DNA of 64,000 nucleotides, from the NCBI GenBank assembly GCA_002077045.2, contig KZ111168.1, positions 348,558 to 412,557 on the forward strand, read 5' to 3'. Below, one piece after another: positions 54,397 through 64,000 of this stretch (the stretch's first letter is position 1; the number at the start of each line of letters is the position of its first letter). The position numbers and the translations under genes were made by a program. This stretch comes from Rachicladosporium sp. CCFEE 5018. Lineage: Eukaryota; Ascomycota; Dothideomycetes; Cladosporiales; Cladosporiaceae. Below the pieces are notes generated by a model. The model saw only the letters and a program-made list of their open reading frames with translations, was not told the origin of the DNA and did not search any database.

Positions 54397-55281
54397 TCAT
54401 ACCTCAACCCCGAGGGCTGCGCCGATGATCGAGGGCAGACTCTCTGAGGCATCACCGTTCACGAACCAACCATCTAGATCAGATTCGAAGTCGTCTGCGT
54501 AAAAATTGAAAAATGCAATGTCTGCGCCCATAGCCTGCGCTTCTAAAACAAATGGAATCCTGTGTGTTCCGACAACAAGCACAAGATCGACAGTCGATGC
54601 GAGAGTAAACCATTCATCGATGTGACGCAAGGCTTCCGCTGGCAGCTTCTCACCGAACCAACAAATTCCAGGTCGCATCATTCCCAATCCACAACGGCAA
54701 TGTGGTACGCTATCTCTAGAGATATGCGGCAGTAGGAGCTGAGAGTTCCAAGCGTCCCACGGTGTGATGGTCATGCCCGGGACCGTTGGTACTTCACTCG
54801 TATTCTGTCCAGTGAACGTACAGGTATCGTGAGAGCAACGTATTGCGAATACGGATCCGTGCAGGTGCACTAGCTGGGAGTCCTCGTGACCTGCTTGTTG
54901 TAGAAGATCTGACGATATCAGCACTGACTGTAGAGCAATATCTCGTAATCTTGGTGACTTACCGTCTATATTTTGAGAGATGGTCAAGCATCCAGGTTTC
55001 GATTCGGCGAGTTTTGCTATAGCAATGTGACCGCGATTCGGCGTAGCTATGCGTGCTATTTGCCGGAAGCGCTCGGTGCGACACCATACTGGTATCGGAT
55101 CCGTATCAAAGGCTGACTTCACCAGACCCTGAGTCGTTTGGGGACCCCAAAACCCTGGATCGTCCCGGAAAGTTGGCAAACCCGATGGGCGAGAAAGACC
55201 TGCTCCAACTATCACTAGTATGCGTTCAGCTGCGCGAATTGCTTCCACAAGGGCAAGTGTTTCGTCTCTAGGGTCAGCCAT
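54397..55281 (-). CDS. Sirtuin (NAD-dependent protein deacylase)
   Basis: Exons 55281-54963 and 54908-54397, with a 54-bp GTAAGT...TCAG intron that is a multiple of three; 276 residues. By family it removes acyl groups from lysines using NAD. NAD site GAGLSRPSGLPTFRDDPGFW (about 26-45), SQNID, catalytic histidine in VHLHGSVF, zinc cysteines CSHDTC and HCRCG, RPGICWFGEKLP, and the Rossmann end VVGTHRIP ... GADIAFFN. All key motifs are there and the size fits a compact sirtuin. Splicing removes residues that would separate NID from DLLQQAGHE. The class (Sir2/Hst or Sir5-like) is unresolved. Divergent from the APH-like gene, 160 bp apart. Confidence 0.88.
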   Translation of the reverse strand: MADPRDETLALVEAIRAAERILVIVGAGLSRPSGLPTFRDDPGFWGPQTTQGLVKSAFDTDPIPVWCRTERFRQIARIATPNRGHIAIAKLAESKPGCLTISQNIDGKSPRLRDIALQSVLISSDLLQQAGHEDSQLVHLHGSVFAIRCSHDTCTFTGQNTSEVPTVPGMTITPWDAWNSQLLLPHISRDSVPHCRCGLGMMRPGICWFGEKLPAEALRHIDEWFTLASTVDLVLVVGTHRIPFVLEAQAMGADIAFFNFYADDFESDLDGWFVNGDASESLPSIIGAALGVEV

Positions 55282-55441
55282 GTTTGTGTACTTCCCTGTC
55301 GGGGTGGAACTGGCGCGACAGGTCACTTACACGAGTGGGGACGGTTGCCTAAAGTCTTGGCTAGCGTGTCATAGATGCAGGCAATTCATCCCACCTACTA
55401 AACGTACTTCCTTCGAAGACCATATATGATTGAAGCTAACA

Positions 55442-56239
55442 ATGGCGGGGAGTGATCGGTACGATGACACAGATGGAATCCCTTCTCGAACGGAAGTAAT
55501 CGAAATATGCCGATCGCCCAGTCGTGAGGTCTTGAGCGCGGCTGACACCGACCCTGAGGTCGTCAGACTGCGCGGTTTCGCGATCAAACACGGAAGCGTT
55601 GATGTCTCGGAATTCCGTACGCAAAGAGAAGCCTACAGACTGGTTGACCCTGATATCTTAAAGATACCACAAGTCTATACCTTCTTTCAGCAGGACGAGG
55701 AAGGTTTTCTAGTCATGGAACACGTGCCAGGACGGACAGTGTCAACACTGGACTCTAGGTCGGTTGCGGCAGTCGCAGACGCACTTATACACCTGCATGG
55801 CTTCACTGGGTCAACACCAGGTCCTGTGTCTGGTGGCACATCTAAGGGACTTCTCTGGGACAATGACGAGCCAATCGATTTCACATCGAAAGACCATCTC
55901 GAGGAACATCTAAATCGAAGGCTTATCCACACCGCCCGCAGGATCGATCTCAGTGATTGCGAATTGAGCTTTACGCACCTCGATCCTGTACCGCGCAACA
56001 TTCGTTTCACCCATGATGGGCGTGCATGCCTACTTGACTGGGGCTCGGCAGGCTACTACCCACGATGGCTGGAGCGATGCGCACTCCGCTTAAACACTGG
56101 TAGAAATGGTATTGACACTGAGTTCTGCCGGCTCTTAGAGGAGGCCTTGCAGCCAGCTAGTGTTTTGGAGGAGACCGAGCAGTTTTACATCTGCCAAATG
56201 TTGAGTGTGGTTTATAACAGCATTCGGTACAGCTGGTGA
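55442..56239 (+). CDS. Phosphotransferase (APH) family protein
   Basis: Single exon, 265 residues from ATG 55442. Protein-kinase-like fold of the APH/choline kinase group: VMEHVPGRTV hinge (about 96-105), Brenner-type catalytic loop FTHLDPVPRNI with HxDxxxxN (about 181-188), and metal-binding LDWGSAGYYPRWLE (about 200). Such fungal proteins phosphorylate small molecules or are orphan kinases; the substrate is unknown, and antibiotic resistance should not be assumed from the family name. It shares a 160-bp divergent spacer with the sirtuin. Confidence 0.82.
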   Translation: MAGSDRYDDTDGIPSRTEVIEICRSPSREVLSAADTDPEVVRLRGFAIKHGSVDVSEFRTQREAYRLVDPDILKIPQVYTFFQQDEEGFLVMEHVPGRTVSTLDSRSVAAVADALIHLHGFTGSTPGPVSGGTSKGLLWDNDEPIDFTSKDHLEEHLNRRLIHTARRIDLSDCELSFTHLDPVPRNIRFTHDGRACLLDWGSAGYYPRWLERCALRLNTGRNGIDTEFCRLLEEALQPASVLEETEQFYICQMLSVVYNSIRYSW

Positions 56240-56625
56240 GTTGCACGAGGCTCTGATACATGTCCTACTACTTACTAGAGCAGGTCTCCGACCCTGGAAG
56301 GGAGAAAGAAACGGTGGAGGCTCAACGTCTTCACAGCGGTGGAAGAAATGACACCAATGTAGGTCGTCGAGGGAGTCAACAAGTATATCAGATTTGGAAT
56401 ACGTTGGACTTTTATATAGGGCTCCCTGCTAAAAGCTTCGAGGTGTCGGTCTCGTAGCTACGACGATCTGTCCACTACAGCCCTTTTTCTCATCATGACA
56501 TTACCGTAGGACCATACTATATCGCAGCCGGACCAATGGGTCGAGCGTGTAGCACAAAACAATTGTAATATACTGCGATGCGGCCCTGCCCTGCTACTAC
56601 GACAGAGTAAGCAAATCTGTATCTC
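56240..56625. other. Intergenic stretch, nothing recognised
   Basis: 386 bp between convergent gene ends. Nothing was seen. Confidence 0.4.
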
Positions 56626-57507
56626 CTACTCGTCGCCACGTTCTTCATTGAGCTCTTGCTCTTCATCCTCGTCCTCTTCATCATCGCTAGTACTAGCTCT
56701 CTTACGTGCGAGTTCCTCTCCTTGTTCAGCCGACACCTCGAGCGCGCTCCTTTGGGATACCCACTGGGCGTGTAACCGCCTTCTCTGGGGCATCTGATCC
56801 GCTAGCCCAACAGGGTCGACATCCAGCGCCTGCAGATACTGCGCCACTTTCGCTCGATTCGTGGGATGCCTAGCTAGTTCGAACAACCGCGCGATCCGTT
56901 CTTCACGGTCAATCTTCTCTGTCAATTTCTCCGATAAGATGTCCCACATGCGAAGCGCTCTCTGACTTGTCCCTGGATCGTCCCACGTGCCTTGCTTGAT
57001 AGGCCACGATACCCTTTCACGCAATGTAGAATACATGTACGGCAGGTCCGAGTGGAGATGAAGCGCAGATTCTTGCGCAATGAAACCGAGTAGCTCAAGG
57101 CGGTGGAGAATGATGATACTGCGACGGTCAACAGGGTATAGCATTTCACGACAACTTGCAACTCACTTCCAGTACCTGCAGCCAATTCCACCGTCTGTGA
57201 AGTTGTATCGATCGAACCCCTCCGTTCTTAGCATGGAGTCGACTTCTCGGGGGGTGAAGTGTCTTTGGGCAGGGAAGTCAAAATGAGTAATCTCGGAGGT
57301 GCTCTCGTGATAGGTCCTTGGTGCGATCTCATAGATCCCGTCCACATACTCAGGGTCAGTCTTCATGTTGAGCTGTACCGATCCGCCATGTGATAGTAGA
57401 AGGTATGTCGTGGTATGATTGTTACTTCCTTTGCTGTTTTCCAATTGACCAGTGTTATGAACAGTGACACGAATCGTCCGAACTGGCCTCAGGAAGGGGT
57501 CGCTCAT
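56626..57507 (-). CDS. DUF7770-like protein
   Basis: Exons 57507-57167 and 57118-56626, with a 48-bp GTGAGT...GCAG intron; 277 residues. The splice joins DGGIGCRYW to NIIILHRLELLGFI, the GxGCRFW-type core of a widespread fungal family I take to be DUF7770; HFTPREVDSMLRTEGFDRYNF precedes it. The C-terminus is strongly acidic (DDEEDEDEEQELNEE). Function unknown. The ATG overlaps the stop of a short upstream frame (57779-57504) that may be an extra 5' exon. Confidence 0.6.
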
Positions 57508-58007
57508 AGTGTCATGCAGAACTCACGCTGAGCTTGCTTCTTATGAATAATCCTACAATTAGTAGCACGTGGAACAATTAAGCAATTTCTGGGGGCAAGC
57601 TCCTTATAGGAAGAAAGTAGCTGCAATGCTGCCTGAGTAAGAGCAGAGATCGCCTCTTTCCGAGTCTGAGGCATGCAGGCAACTGTAAGCGGGCCTATCC
57701 CAGGCAGGTAGCGAATAAGAGGGGATAGTGGGAGATCAGCGTCGGAACGGTATGACTCCGCTTGACTCCCTCCCGGCATAGCTATTCTTGTGCTCGCTAC
57801 GTGACCGTCTCTGCTAGAACTTCGTACTTTGACGTTAGGAGCTATCGTTGCGAAGCAGCGCAGGCTGCAACATAGTACAAGATCTGACGTTATTATGTAC
57901 TACTTAAATGACCGCTGCATCGTGCAACTGCTCTGACTTCGCATCTGTGTTCTCCATGAATTTGCGAATAGGTAGAAGCGAATTCTATGTCTCGTCTAAA
58001 GAAGTGC
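57508..58007. other. Intergenic stretch
   Basis: 500 bp. It contains a 91-codon minus-strand frame (57779-57504) ending at the DUF7770-like start; no family resemblance, possibly leader sequence or an extra exon. Confidence 0.3.
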
Positions 58008-58684
58008 TCAACAAGTCTGCTCCTCCGCATACCTTTCCGCGAGCCAGTCGGTTATTCTCGCCATGGCGATCTCGTCGTGCTCTCGTTCAGACGTGTAGAA
58101 CTCGTCGGCCCAGCCAGAAGTACCCGCTAATAGGAAATATTCGCCGAACTTCATGCATGATCCAAAATCTAGGATGATAGGTCTGTCGTGGTTATCGAGG
58201 GCAATATTGGAGGGGTTGAGATCGTTATGTGCCAGTCCGAGAGCATGGAGATGATTGATTCCTTCTCGAACTTATTCGATCAGCAGATGCTCGTCGAGGT
58301 CGCGAATCCCAAACCTTGAACGGTCGTGCAGTGTCACTTTGTGACGCTCAAATGCAATGCCAGTGATGCGTGACCTCTTGATTGTAAAGCCACGATATCG
58401 AATAACACTTGGACGTTCCTGCTGCGTAAGGAGCTCCTGGACCTGAGCTTCTCCGTAGCATATCTTGCTAAGAAACCTGGAAGCAGATCGTTTTCGAGGC
58501 AGAGTTTCGGCCGTTTGCCGAAGACTTCGTGACTCTGTATCCGTGCGCTTGCGATCAAAGGTGTGGCTAAAGGGTAGACCTCTTGATCCCGAATGAGCTC
58601 TGGACTGCGATCGATTTCCTCAACAGTCAAGCTCAGCAGCGACGTCTTGGCATGACCATACCACACGTAGTCCTGGTGATTCAC
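58008..58684 (-). pseudogene. Decayed serine/threonine protein kinase
   Basis: Remains of a fungal kinase. From the ATG-side frame (58684): PLIASARIQSHEVFGKRP, then after a frame change near 58470, KICYGEAQVQELLTQQERPSVIRYRGF and TGIAFERHKVTL. A TAA at 58274-58272 follows, then in the same frame GINHLHALGLAHNDLNPSNIAL and IILDFGSC, then EHDEIAMARITDWLAER to TGA at 58010-58008. The catalytic-loop HND and DFG equivalents survive. The glycine-rich loop and lysine were not found. Frame change plus nonsense codon indicate a pseudogene, although an intron may explain the frame change. Breaks are described as seen only. Confidence 0.65.
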
Positions 58685-58744
58685 AACGGCGAATGCGGAG
58701 TGCGTGCTTTCTCTCGCTGCGGACAGGTGTAGCCGGACTGTCCC

Positions 58745-59380
58745 TTATCCTCGAGCTTGAAGAGACTCCTTCGATCTATCGTGTCCGCCATTGTCTAGCT
58801 TCGTGCACGCCCTCGTAGGCACCAATCGAAAACTCTCGGACCCGTGTGAGATCGCCCACTCGGTGACTACGTATCGTTCCTGATTGAGCACCGACGTGTC
58901 CACGGTTCGCGTCGCGAACGTGCCCTCAAAATCCCAAGCCATAGACTCCAGATACAGCTCACCTGGTCGGGGTATGCACGAAACGCCCAGGAGAGTTTCT
59001 AGGCCATTTCTTTGCAGAACCATCGCTAGCTCGGAGAGGAAATCTTCGTGAGGGTAGGGTCCCTCAGCGCTGGAGTATTCGTATGGCGCGAAATGGCTAT
59101 ATTGTAGCTGGTATGCACAAGGATATATCTGGCGCAATCCAAGACGCTCGGCGGAGCACATGTCTTGATCGTCGTTGGTCCTTGTGTGGACCATTGCGTG
59201 TCCCGCCGGTAAGTGGTAGTGGCTATGAAGAAGGGCGATACCGAAGTGATGGTGTGCACCGTGCTGAAGGTATACACTGCAAATTGCGTCGCTGACCGAG
59301 TCGAAGGAAGAGCTCCTGAAACGTTGGTATTGCTCATCAATACGGAAAATGTCGTGATGTGACTCGCGTCGCGTCGCCAT
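58745..59380 (-). CDS. Conserved-looking fungal hypothetical protein
   Basis: 211 residues, single exon. Pattern FGIALLHSHYHLPAGHAMVH (about 47-66), then IYPCAYQLQYSHFAPYEYSS and LSELAMVLQRNGLETLLGVSCI, common to small fungal proteins of unknown function (my recollection of the H-x-H-F-x-L form, not a search). No signal peptide. Divergent from the 59531 gene with a 150-bp spacer. Confidence 0.55.
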   Translation of the reverse strand: MATRRESHHDIFRIDEQYQRFRSSSFDSVSDAICSVYLQHGAHHHFGIALLHSHYHLPAGHAMVHTRTNDDQDMCSAERLGLRQIYPCAYQLQYSHFAPYEYSSAEGPYPHEDFLSELAMVLQRNGLETLLGVSCIPRPGELYLESMAWDFEGTFATRTVDTSVLNQERYVVTEWAISHGSESFRLVPTRACTKLDNGGHDRSKESLQARG

Positions 59381-59530
59381 ACTTGAGGATGGGTTGAGCT
59401 ATCACCTATGGAAGTCTATGTTCGCATTTCCTTCTTGTAACGCGTTCGGACCGACTTCGCGGCCCGCTACGCCAAGCTACTCCGCGATGTCATGTCCTTC
59501 TTCGCATGCTGCTCTTGTGCATGAACCTCC

Positions 59531-60153
59531 ATGGCTTCCCAGCCCTGGCGTCCATTGGTTGTCACTGACGAGTCCGAGGAAGTCAGTCGACAGCGTCGGA
59601 ACTATGCTAGTGCCATAGGCTCGTTCACACCATCAGAAGTAATAGATGATGTTGTCGCCTTCGCTCGAGACGCAGAGCTACCCGGGGTGTACTCTGAATT
59701 CGAGGATGATTACTGGTACGAGATGCTAGAGAAACATGGATTGAGCGACAAGGTGGGAGCGATTGCAGATGCGTGGTCAGAGGTACGAGAGCCGTCGAAA
59801 CACTCAAGGCTCTCTAAGCTGATCTTGCGCCTTAGGAAATGGCCAACCTTCAACGCGCTGCAGCACACGTTAGCAGACCGATCATTGGTACCGGACGTTC
59901 GTTGATCAAAAAGTTCGGCTTTTGTCGGTTCAAGCCCACATCCGATCAGCGCAGCTGGTATCTCCACAAGGACCCCGGTACTGACGAAGAAGTACAAACT
60001 ATGGTTTTCATCGCCCTCCAGGATCTTGGGCCGCATAACGGCTTTCCCTTTCAAGTGGCTCGCGGGCAGTACGTCTGCATAGACGGGAAAGCGAGTATCA
60101 TCACTCCACCGACAGGAGGTGGTCTAGCTATCTGCTTATCTATCCGCCTCTGA
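59531..60153 (+). CDS. Small hypothetical protein with jelly-roll-like end
   Basis: Model 59531-59887 joined to 59935-60153 by a 47-bp GTACCG...CAAG intron (weak branch site); 191 residues. The N-terminal half is helical and acidic (PSEVIDDVVAFARDAELPGV, EDDYWYEMLEKHGLSDKVGA). The C-terminal half (SWYLHKDPGTDEE, MVFIALQDLGPHNGFPFQVA, TGGGLAICLSI) resembles the fragment at 53040-53339. Function unknown. Confidence 0.5.
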
Positions 60154-60543
60154 AGTAGTGTCAGGCAGCAAGGACTCAATCTGAATGATTGCGTAAAGAA
60201 GGTGAAGCCGCATAGCGAAGCTACTCTATTAGAGACTCCCGTCTTCCAGATGCCGTACGTGGTCCGTCAACCTGCACGCCTGCGGGCCCTATCCTCCACG
60301 CATTCTTCCTACTCGCTAAGAAATGTGCATTCTGGTATCCTAGGATGAGGCTGATGCGTTCGACGCTGTAAATTGTTAGCGTCCCGCGATGCATACTTGC
60401 ATCTGACTAGGGCGTACGTTATCTGCTGGCCAAGCATGTAATATACAAGACTCGGAACAAAGAGCTGGGTCCATGTCGTACCCTGCAACGCTAGACTTGA
60501 GAATTCCTCTGCACATAGATGAACCTTCAGGTAGTCCAAGCTA

Positions 60544-61374
60544 CTAGTGCGCGAGGAGGCAAGATGGTAATAGTAAGACGGTGCCCGATTCCCTATGATA
60601 GTGTAAGTACATATCTCGAAGGAGGACAGAAAGCATACAAAGCAGAAGAAGTTCGCTCGACCGGAAGCCCCATCCATGTATACTCAGCTCATCGATGAGT
60701 GCATTCAGGTATTTACCCACAGTCAAGGTGCGGCGACAATAATCATCCGAGGAGTCTTCGCCAACACAGGTTCGGACAATGTCAAGGACACTTGCGATTG
60801 GAGTGTCGCCCTCGGCTAGGACACAGCATGCCGAGAGCACTAGGAACTTTTGGAAGTTAGCCAAAGCAAGAGCTGTCGATGCTACTGTCGCTCGCATGGC
60901 TGTTGTCTTCGCATAGTCTTTCAGGTAGGTGAGAGTGTTACGCCCGACACCTTCTCTTGGATCTCCTTCTAAATTCATGACTCTTGTAGGAAATCGATGC
61001 TCGAGCTGACTGTCTAGTAGACATGATACGGCATTCCCACTCGTCATAATGTCGTAGATGCCTTGCTTCTGCAGAGATTCACACCAGTCCTCAGCGGTAG
61101 GTGTCTGCGCAACCAAAATCTTTGCGCTTTGCATCCATCGAGGCCCCTGCTTCCGAGGTCTTTTCGCAGTGTGTTCGCTTGTGACGTCTATGTCCGACCT
61201 AGGCTGCTGCAATGGTGGTGGTAGTCTAGGCTCTCCTGTAGCCCTGGTCGGATTAGTTCCATTGACAAGGCCAGGCCCTGCGCTTAGTCGTTGTCTTAGC
61301 GTGAAGACCTGCCCTTCCAAGTAAGATATGTACTCTCGATCGGTGCCGTTGAAAGTGTCCACTCGAGAACCCAT
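60544..61374 (-). CDS. Hypothetical protein with N-terminal coiled coil
   Basis: 276 residues from ATG 61374. It begins with a leucine-rich helix (REYISYLEGQVFTLRQRL), a P/R-rich linker with a basic patch (KRPRKQGPRW), then a helical domain (AEDWCESLQKQGIYDIMTSG, ATVASTALALANFQKFLVLS, RTLTVGKYLNALIDELSIHG). The last 35 residues may belong to an unspliced intron. Unknown family; the layout could suit a nuclear DNA- or chromatin-associated factor, but no known DNA-binding motif is visible. Confidence 0.5.
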   Translation of the reverse strand: MGSRVDTFNGTDREYISYLEGQVFTLRQRLSAGPGLVNGTNPTRATGEPRLPPPLQQPRSDIDVTSEHTAKRPRKQGPRWMQSAKILVAQTPTAEDWCESLQKQGIYDIMTSGNAVSCLLDSQLEHRFPTRVMNLEGDPREGVGRNTLTYLKDYAKTTAMRATVASTALALANFQKFLVLSACCVLAEGDTPIASVLDIVRTCVGEDSSDDYCRRTLTVGKYLNALIDELSIHGWGFRSSELLLLCMLSVLLRDMYLHYHRESGTVLLLPSCLLAH

Positions 61375-61545
61375 TCCTGACCGCGCGGACGAGCGTAGTA
61401 TGCAAGGACGCTATGAGCATCGAATCAAATTAGCATCTTGAGGATTCGAAGATGAGCCCGCGAAATCTACAGTACCGTCCCCTCAACCCCCCCGGAACGA
61501 CAGCACTATTTCCGGTTTAGAATACGCCGCATATGCGCTTTTCGA

Positions 61546-61710
61546 CAAGGGTACGCTACATGTCGCATATCCCTGTCACAACGGATGTAATAGACAAGGG
61601 TACGCTACGTGTCGCATGATAGGCAAGGGTACGCTACATGTCGCATACCCCTGTCACAACGAATGTAGCAGGCAAGGGTACGCTACATGTCGCACACCCT
61701 TGTCACAACA
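61546..61710. repeat. Minisatellite with hairpin units
   Basis: A 22-bp core starting CAAGGGTACGCTAC occurs at 61546, 61595, 61624 and 61673 (spacings 49, 29, 49 bp). The long units also carry a CCTGTCACAACG half. In the last copy CAAGGGT is followed 16 bp later by its exact complement ACCCTTG, so it can fold into a hairpin; earlier copies keep imperfect versions. Confidence 0.85.
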
Positions 61711-62225
61711 TACGTGTCGGCTGAGGAGCCGCGTCGGCAGGCTCGCTAAGCCTATCTACCTTAACGCCACGGGAACCATCTCCCCGAACCTTCTGACGGG
61801 CCTCACAACGCAAAGCGCTCTCTACAGGAATCGTACGCCACCTGATATCCTGCGCCCATGTCAAGCGAGGATCTTGTGTATGCCGAAACAGAACACTGGT
61901 AACTCTGGCCTCGCGTTGAGTCCCCAATCAGGTTGATCAACCCGACACCAATTTCAATGCACGCAACCACAATTGACTAGCTCAATCGAGTCCGAGGGTT
62001 GTAGAGTGCACTGGACATGGAGGCAACTCCAGATCCAGTGAGCTCATCATGTGCCGGAGATCCCATGAGGTTATCACGTCTCACGCTCGGGCTTCCGTGC
62101 TGCTTGATAGTCTTCATAAGAGTCCCCAAGTGCATGGAGGTTGCCTTCATGCACTGCAGTACTGTCGTTCCGTGCTCTAGGCAAGAAACCCTCGCAGCCT
62201 CTCTCGCGTTTCCGCCACGCGCACG
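61711..62225. other. Intergenic stretch, nothing recognised
   Basis: About 515 bp between the minisatellite and the membrane-protein gene. No credible gene was seen. Confidence 0.4.
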
Positions 62226-63622
62226 ATGAGTCTATCAATCGATCGCAGTCAGCGAGCGAGGCGCTCCCTGGTCTGGATTCAGATAGCCGCGCAATGCATT
62301 GCCTTAGTCGAATTGTTGGTGCGATTGACGTTTCTGTGCATGGCTCGCACGGTGAAACATGGATTTGATCTGCGACTTGATGATGGCTTTGCTATGGCAG
62401 CACACGTAAGCAACTCCACCGTGCTGCATGGCATCGGGACTAACCTACATAGCTACCTTCAACCGCATATACCGCTATGATAGCGCTATACGCATTCGGA
62501 CCATTTGCTTCTCCCGCCGTAAGGACCTCTTCTCCACTCCTACAACCATGTCATCGTCTAAGAGTAGTAGTTAGCAGCAACGAACCGAATACCACTCCAG
62601 TCCGCGATAGTCCTCACGCAAGTCTCGCAATCATATACGTGTCTGCAGGCAATTCCAGCCACAGAGAAGAAGACATCCCCATGGCCGGACAAGAATTATC
62701 TTAGGCATTGCCTTCTTTGCCTCTTAGGCTTCGTGTCAATTGTCTTGGTCACGATACAACCGTTGCAACCGGTAATGAGGGCTTCTAACTTTTCCATCGA
62801 TAACAACGCTTACATGCCCGATCAGATGTCACGATGGAGTGCTGTTTCAACCGGTACAATTACGATAATCAACGAGGGACTTACCTCCGCTGTCCTTATC
62901 CACCATATCATCTACGCCAAGACGGTGATGAAAGCAGCATCGATGAGACTCGACCGCCATGTTGAGCGTCCATACAACATTTCTGACGGGATTTTCCTCC
63001 TCGCGTGGGCAGCCCGTATAGTGTACACAGTCACTCTTGACATTTGCGGAGAAGATCTGCTAACGAAGACATCAGCCTGGCCATCGCAGTGCTCTCTTCC
63101 GTCTGTCAAGATGGAGTGACCATATGGCCAAGTTTATCGTTTACGACGCACGTCCTTCAATCAGCTGATCTTTGTATTGATCTGATGTTTACCAAAGGAT
63201 TTGGCTCTCTGTCGGCCTTCAAGCGGATTCGGGCTAAGCGAGAAAGCTACGACAGACGAAGGAGTCAGTGGGGGGGAAATCGTACCAACGAACAAGGATG
63301 CAGTACAATGACAATTGGTAGTACGAACAGCACGACAGTGTTGTCTCCTGCTGCAGCAGCCGCACTTCCTGACGACTTCACGGACGTGATCATGGACATC
63401 GACATCGACAATCACTGGCTTCGAAAGGATATTACTACTGACGCTAAGGACGCCATCGAACTTGTAAGCGCGCAGCTCTACTGCTGCGGCACCTTTGCTG
63501 ACTTATTCTATGTATCTAGAGACACTTCAACTGAACCGGTCGACGAACTTTCCACGCGTGTCAGCCGCATTGTGATGGGCTCAATGATGGGTAGTATGAG
63601 CAATGGCCTGCGTGGCACCTAG
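62226..63622 (+). CDS. Multi-pass membrane protein, fungal rhodopsin-domain type (3' exons unresolved)
   Basis: Exon 1 is 62226-62405 and exon 2 starts at 62453, after a 47-bp GTAAGC...ATAG intron with ACTAAC branch site that joins DDGFAMAAH to LPSTAYTAMIALYAFGPF. Helix-like segments are VWIQIAAQCIALVELLVRL (about 17-35), the one after GFDLRLDD, and later ones near 62733-63110 (TITIINEGLTSAVLIHHIIY, DGIFLLAWAARIVYTVTL). The R-x(n)-GF-x-LDD element after the second helix recalls the fungal rhodopsin/PTH11-like domain of seven-helix membrane proteins. Frames change after about 62520, so more introns or a lesion must exist. The cytoplasmic tail (63230-63622) is S/T/D-rich. Confidence 0.5.
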
Positions 63623-63703
63623 TTTGAACGCAGCCTCACTTACTGCGCATGATTTCTCCCTACCAAATCCGGGCCTGTACTCATAGGCGTTTGGCTGAAG
63701 AAA

Positions 63704-63982
63704 TTACCCGGCCATAGCCAGAGGTGTGATCGCACTAATGTACACTTTCCCCACACATGGCGGCTCATGATCAGTCCAATAGTCCTCACTGCACCTTTTA
63801 CTACTTGCATCCTTGAAGTTCACTGCCACCAACCTGTTCAACCTACCCATCTCGACATCCTCTTTGCAAATCCATTTTAGATCTGTGCAATTATCGGCCT
63901 CTTGCAACCTGCACGTGAATAACCTTTGCCTGCCGTGACCTGAAGCGTTTTTCTCTCGACTTTTCCACTCTGCTTTTGCCAT
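63704..63982 (-). CDS. Small hypothetical protein at window edge
   Basis: 92 residues from ATG 63982, with three cysteines and a charged N-terminus (MAKAEWKSREKNASGHG; CRLQEADNCTDLKWICKEDV). No signal peptide or domain. Could be a real short gene or chance frame. Confidence 0.3.
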   Translation of the reverse strand: MAKAEWKSREKNASGHGRQRLFTCRLQEADNCTDLKWICKEDVEMGRLNRLVAVNFKDASSKRCSEDYWTDHEPPCVGKVYISAITPLAMAG

Positions 63983-64000
63983 GAATCTCTCCGAAGCCGA

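Noticed and set aside
57504..57779. Separate 91-residue gene upstream of the DUF7770-like gene
   Set aside because: It ends overlapping the next ATG, has no family resemblance, and could be leader sequence; not listed as a gene.
60544..61374. Starship captain (DUF3435) candidate
   Set aside because: Lacks the tyrosine-recombinase R...H-x-x-R...Y pattern and any DUF3435 wording; it is an unrelated helical protein.

Overview
This window looks like nuclear DNA of a filamentous ascomycete, most likely a dothideomycete (Capnodiales/Mycosphaerellales-like). Genes are broken by short GT-AG introns of about 43-70 bp with CTNAC-type branch sites. The gene families are typically fungal: coatomer alpha, a Swi5/Ace2-type zinc-finger factor, DUF2855, DUF7492, DUF7770, DUF3723, many F-box proteins and RING-patatin. 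Species is not resolved. Splice models were made by eye from reading frames, splice sites and family resemblance; no search was run.

Region 1 (1-12.5 kb) is conserved housekeeping DNA: the 3' part of coatomer alpha, a DUF2855 protein, a kinesin-10-like motor with a C-terminal helix-hairpin-helix, an F-box protein, an ACE2/SWI5-like factor, and the ubiquitin-eS31 fusion gene. A 100-N gap at 10509-10608 is flanked by a 1,124-bp direct duplication with 7 mismatches and no indels, best read as two contig ends from similar but not identical haplotypes.

Region 2 (12.7-31 kb) is lineage-specific. It has three tandem F-box paralogs (one intact, two broken by stops or a frameshift), a small six-cysteine secreted protein, a further F-box-like gene, hypothetical genes, a 970-residue protein kinase with a large unknown N-terminal region, a secreted DUF7492 (LPMO-like) protein, a chromo-like protein, and two tandem DUF7730/2EXR-like genes. 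A gene-poor stretch of 1.85 kb follows.

Region 3 (31-61 kb) is accessory. It holds an unknown protein with C-terminal repeats, a dynamin-like GTPase with a frameshift, and an ankyrin protein ending in a deaminase-like domain. Within 10.4 kb there is then a ferric reductase, a DUF3723 protein and a RING-patatin phospholipase, a set described as recurrent cargo of Starship giant transposons. A sirtuin, an APH-like kinase, a DUF7770 protein, a decayed protein kinase and small hypothetical genes follow. No captain (DUF3435 tyrosine recombinase) or element boundary was seen, so a Starship or Starship remnant is a hypothesis.

Region 4 (61-64 kb) has a hairpin-containing minisatellite, a multi-pass membrane protein of rhodopsin-domain type whose 3' exons are unresolved, and a small ORF at the edge.
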